A model generated the notes under the pieces. That model searched no databases, was not told the DNA's origin, and worked only from the letters and a program-made list of their open reading frames with translations. Positions 61,496-64,000 of a stretch of DNA of 64,000 bases are shown piece after piece. Each line of letters starts with the position of its first letter. Position 1 is the first letter of the stretch. A program made the translations under genes and the position numbers. The stretch spans positions 3,968,001 through 4,032,000 of the forward strand of contig NZ_CP009754.1 in the NCBI RefSeq assembly GCF_000772045.1, written 5' to 3'. Source of the stretch: Streptomyces sp. CCM_MD2014 (GTDB lineage Bacteria; Actinomycetota; Actinomycetes; Streptomycetales; Streptomycetaceae).

Positions 61496-61766
61496 GCCCC
61501 ACCCCTCGGATACACGGCGTACCGCGATCGTAGGGGTGGCCTACGGGTCGACCGCCATACGAGCGGCGTCCGACCCGCGCGCCCGTCGGCCGCGGACGTC
61601 AGGTCGGCCACGGCCACCACCGCTCACCCTCCCCTAGGTGGACCAACGGCTGAGGCCCCGGCGTCGGTGTCCAATGAAACAACTCTATATCCGCGCGCAC
61701 CGACAACCGGGCCCGGATGCGGGAAGTTCCCCGTACGGAATTACCGAACGTTCTGCGCAGGACCGA
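61496..61766. other. Intergenic/promoter region between the methyltransferase and Z1 operon
   Basis: 271 bp on the path from dcm to Z1 (both minus). AT-rich patch around 61675-61695 (minus: GGATATAGAGTTGTTTCATTGG) and an inverted repeat CGTAGG-GGTGG-CCTACG (61529-61545) close to the Z1 start, a possible operator. No terminator with U-tract, so read-through from the methyltransferase is possible. Confidence 0.35.
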
Positions 61767-63047
61767 TCAGGCAGCCGCCGCCAGCTTTCGTCGCCGCTTG
61801 GGCGGACGGGGAGCCTTCACCGTGGTCGTTGCCTGAAGGTCCCGCTGAGCGAGTAGTAGCGGGGCGAGGTGCTCGGCGATGGCCCGTCCCAGCCCGACGG
61901 GCACGGCGTTACCGATCTGCCGTGCGATGTCGCTCCTGCTTCCACACCATTGGAAAGACTCCGGGAAGCCCTGCAGTCTGGCCGCTTCCAGGTGTGTGAT
62001 GGGCCGATGCAGCCAAGGGTGCAAGTAACGGCCCTTCTCCGGTTTGAAGAACTCCGTACGGATGGTGACCGACGGCTTGTCGCGGTGCAGTCGCCCCATG
62101 ACGTCGGCGGAACCGCTCTTGTGCTTCTTCCAACAAGGCGCAAGCAACTCGAAGGGGATGTCGAACCGGTTTCCCCCCTCGGGAATGGAACGATAGCGCG
62201 CCATCGAGATCGGCTTTATGCCGTTTCGGCGCAGATGAAGCTCGTCCATACGGAACGGGCCGGCGATCTTACGCCCGTTAGCGGACACCTCGCGTGTGGG
62301 TAGATCGGAGGAGAGCTTGCGCAGCACGAGGTCGGAAATCGTCTGCCATACGGTGCGTTCGGGCCCGGCAGCCGGAGTCGGGATGAGCGCGGCCTGTAGT
62401 TCCATGTCCGTCAGGTCATCGATTAGACGAGCCGAGTCCACGGCGGATCGTAGATCCTTTCGGATTCCGACGACAATCGCACGGAAACGTCGTTGCGGCA
62501 CACCATAATCAGCAGCGTTGAGAAGATCATCGTAGATGAAGTATTCGGAGAGAGCTCCCCCATCCCGAACTTCTCTGCGCAAGAGTTCGAATTCGGGAGA
62601 ATTCCTGAAGGCGTCGACATTCTCCATAACGAAAGCCATCGGCCGGACGGTTGAAACCACATCCAGATAATGGCGCCAAAGCTGGTTGCGCGAATCGTTC
62701 GGATCTTGGTTTCCAAGCCTCGAAAACCCCTGGCAGGGCGGACCGCCCAACACGATGTCGGCTTCCGGGAGTCCTCCGGGCCTGTCGACCCAGTCCGCGA
62801 TGTCCCCTTGGTGGATATGCGCCCCGAACTTCTCGGTGAAGTTCACCGCGTACGTAGCCGCCGCTGCCCGATCGAGCTCGACGGCTGCGACGGGCCGGTA
62901 CACCGGACGGCCGCCGCACTTCGCGTCGACGAAGCCCTGCGTCAGCCCACCGCAGCCGGCGAAGAGGTCGATCGTCCTCAGCGGAGGGAGACCGGGCTCC
63001 CCCGTCTCCACTTCGGAGGCGTCGACTTCATTGTGTGGTTGGCGCAT
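61767..63047 (-). CDS. DNA (cytosine-5) methyltransferase
   Basis: 426 aa. C5-methyltransferase motifs in order: I RTIDLFAGCGGLTQGF, II-like AVELDRAAAATYAVNF, IV GGPPCQGFSRLG (catalytic Cys near residue 103), VI FVMENVDAF, VIII PQRRFRAIVVGI, a target-recognition region (~260-350), and IX/X SDIARQIGNAVPVGLGRAI. It ends in a basic tail (PKRRRKLAAAA). The ATG at 63047 begins MRQPHNEVD; it has a TACAGT -10 box 6 nt upstream and no Shine-Dalgarno, so the mRNA is likely leaderless. Target sequence unknown. Confidence 0.95.
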   Translation of the reverse strand: MRQPHNEVDASEVETGEPGLPPLRTIDLFAGCGGLTQGFVDAKCGGRPVYRPVAAVELDRAAAATYAVNFTEKFGAHIHQGDIADWVDRPGGLPEADIVLGGPPCQGFSRLGNQDPNDSRNQLWRHYLDVVSTVRPMAFVMENVDAFRNSPEFELLRREVRDGGALSEYFIYDDLLNAADYGVPQRRFRAIVVGIRKDLRSAVDSARLIDDLTDMELQAALIPTPAAGPERTVWQTISDLVLRKLSSDLPTREVSANGRKIAGPFRMDELHLRRNGIKPISMARYRSIPEGGNRFDIPFELLAPCWKKHKSGSADVMGRLHRDKPSVTIRTEFFKPEKGRYLHPWLHRPITHLEAARLQGFPESFQWCGSRSDIARQIGNAVPVGLGRAIAEHLAPLLLAQRDLQATTTVKAPRPPKRRRKLAAAA

Positions 63048-63053
63048 TGGCGC

Positions 63054-63083
63054 ACTGTAGCCGGCCACCAGGCCGGAAGGCAA
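63054..63083 (-). promoter_or_regulatory. Leaderless promoter of the cytosine methyltransferase
   Basis: Minus strand: -35 TTGCCT (63083-63078), 18 bp spacer, -10 TACAGT (63059-63054), then 6 nt to the A of the start codon, so transcription would begin at the ATG. Confidence 0.5.
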
Positions 63084-63286
63084 TCTCCTGACTCTACAGC
63101 TCAACAGCGTTTCGCGCCGGCCCCCAATCAGGTCCATTTCGGACTGCTCGATCAGGTCATGCAGCCATTTAAGCTCAAGGAGTGGACCTTGGGCACCCTT
63201 CACGCGGATCATCCGACGGCCTCGCGAGCCGACGGCGTACCTCTGCCTACCGCCCGGCCTCCCGCGCTTGGCGCCCCAGGGCCGGC

Positions 63287-64000
63287 ATGACGAGGACTGA
63301 TCGCAAACGTGAACAGGATCGGGCTGCCGGAGGTCACGCCAAGCGGTTCGTGAGCGACGAGTCCGGCGTCAAAGTACCCGCCACCGTCGTCCTGACCGAG
63401 TCTCGAAGGACGGGGCACGTCGTCGCCAGACTCGAATGGGCGGTCGCAGGACGCAGACGCCGATACTCCCTCGGCGCGGTGGACCACCCCACCCGGAGTG
63501 CCAACCTTCGTGCCGCTTGGCTCCTGGCCGAAGAAGCCGGGCTCCTGGTGGAGGAGGAGATAGGGAACTCCTGGGCCTCGTCGAGCGGTACCCGGGCGTC
63601 GATGCGTTCCAATAGGGCACGCGACACCAAGCCCGAGCTCAGGCTCCGCTCCTCTCTGCACCGGGAAGGGCTGCGCTTCAGGGTGAACGCCAGGCCGGTG
63701 GCCACGTTGCGCCGAACCGCGGATGTACTTTTCACCAAGCACAAGGTGGCGGTGTTCGTGGACGGCTGTTACTGGCACGGGTGCTCCACTCACCGGTCGA
63801 TCCCATCGACGAACAGGGACTTCTGGGTGTCGAAGATCGAAGGCAACAAGAGCCGTGACAGAGAGACGGACCGCCTCCTGGTGGAACACGGCTGGTTCGT
63901 GGTCCGAGTCTGGGAGCACACGCCGATCGACGATGCGGCCGCCCTCGTACGACTCGGACTGGAGGAGTCCAAAGAAGAGCGCACCGCCCGTGTGCTCAGA
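63287..64000 (+). CDS. Vsr-like very-short-patch-repair endonuclease with N-terminal extension (partial, runs off right edge)
   Basis: 238 codons to the window edge, no stop. The Vsr domain starts near residue 103: ASMRSNRARDTKPELRLRSS, then RTADVLFTKHKVAVFVDGCYWHGC with the catalytic Asp and the zinc/active-site His-Gly-Cys, TNRDFWVSKIEGN and WFVVRVWEH. Known Vsr nicks at T:G mismatches left by deamination of the partner methyltransferase's 5mC. The first ~100 residues (VARLEWAV, GRRRRYSLGAV, ANLRAAWLLAEEAG) are extra. Divergent from the methyltransferase. ATG at 63287 with AGGG nearby. Confidence 0.88.
   Translation, partial: MTRTDRKREQDRAAGGHAKRFVSDESGVKVPATVVLTESRRTGHVVARLEWAVAGRRRRYSLGAVDHPTRSANLRAAWLLAEEAGLLVEEEIGNSWASSSGTRASMRSNRARDTKPELRLRSSLHREGLRFRVNARPVATLRRTADVLFTKHKVAVFVDGCYWHGCSTHRSIPSTNRDFWVSKIEGNKSRDRETDRLLVEHGWFVVRVWEHTPIDDAAALVRLGLEESKEERTARVLR

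Noticed and set aside
51340..64000. Integrase or transposase marking a mobile element
   Set aside because: I looked for tyrosine/serine recombinase and DDE motifs on both strands and found none in the window.

Overview
The window is high-GC actinobacterial chromosome, almost certainly Streptomyces. Codon third positions are GC-saturated, which leaves long mirror ORFs on both strands. The gene set (bldG, wblA, crp, a DUF4244/TadE pilus operon, WhiB-like and Pr6Pr proteins) and its order match, from memory, the S. coelicolor core region around topA-bldG-crp-wblA. No database search was run, so family assignments rest on motifs and context.

1-51 kb is a conserved core. In order it holds: a dTMP-kinase fusion (partial, left edge), topA, a small membrane protein, a methyltransferase, a lipoprotein, the proton pyrophosphatase hppA, the bldG/anti-sigma pair and an MrfA-like helicase. 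Next comes a tightly overlapping Tad/Flp-type secretion operon (CpaE-TadA-TadB-TadC-DUF4244-TadE-TadE-like). It is followed by a promoter region with phased DnaA-box-like sites, a 6C-type RNA, a HAD phosphatase, a probable 6S-like RNA with a strong terminator, a degenerate Fic protein and a CooC-like ATPase. After these come a polysaccharide-deacetylase-like lipoprotein, a SulP-carbonic anhydrase fusion, acs, nhaA, a Holin-X protein, two epoxide-hydrolase-like proteins, a MarP-type protease, two Nudix proteins, endonuclease III with a histone-like tail, crp, an MBL hydrolase, RidA, DUF4177, two ArsA/GET3-like ATPases, wblA, a bifunctional PBP, a secreted protein, an HTH protein, YqeY, a metallophosphoesterase and a Pr6Pr membrane protein.

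A tRNA-Pro(CGG) at 51.27 kb marks a change of character. Beyond it are strong inverted repeats, an HTH gene with operator-like direct repeats, decayed sequence including a serine-hydrolase C-terminal fragment, and then a defence island running off the right edge. No integrase is visible.

The island (53-64 kb) contains an AspBHI/MspJI-like modification-dependent endonuclease on the plus strand. Convergent with it are five minus-strand genes joined by 1-4 bp start/stop overlaps: Z1-domain helicase, DUF4420 PD-(D/E)XK protein, GHKL (MutL/MORC-like) ATPase and two proteins I do not recognise. A C5-cytosine methyltransferase lies just upstream on the same strand, and a Vsr-like endonuclease with an unusual N-terminal extension diverges from it. 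The Z1 + GHKL + DUF4420 core matches the published Mza type and the MORC/MutL-linked restriction-modification neighbourhoods. The two unknown subunits, the extended Vsr and a co-resident methyl-dependent endonuclease make this the part most worth study.
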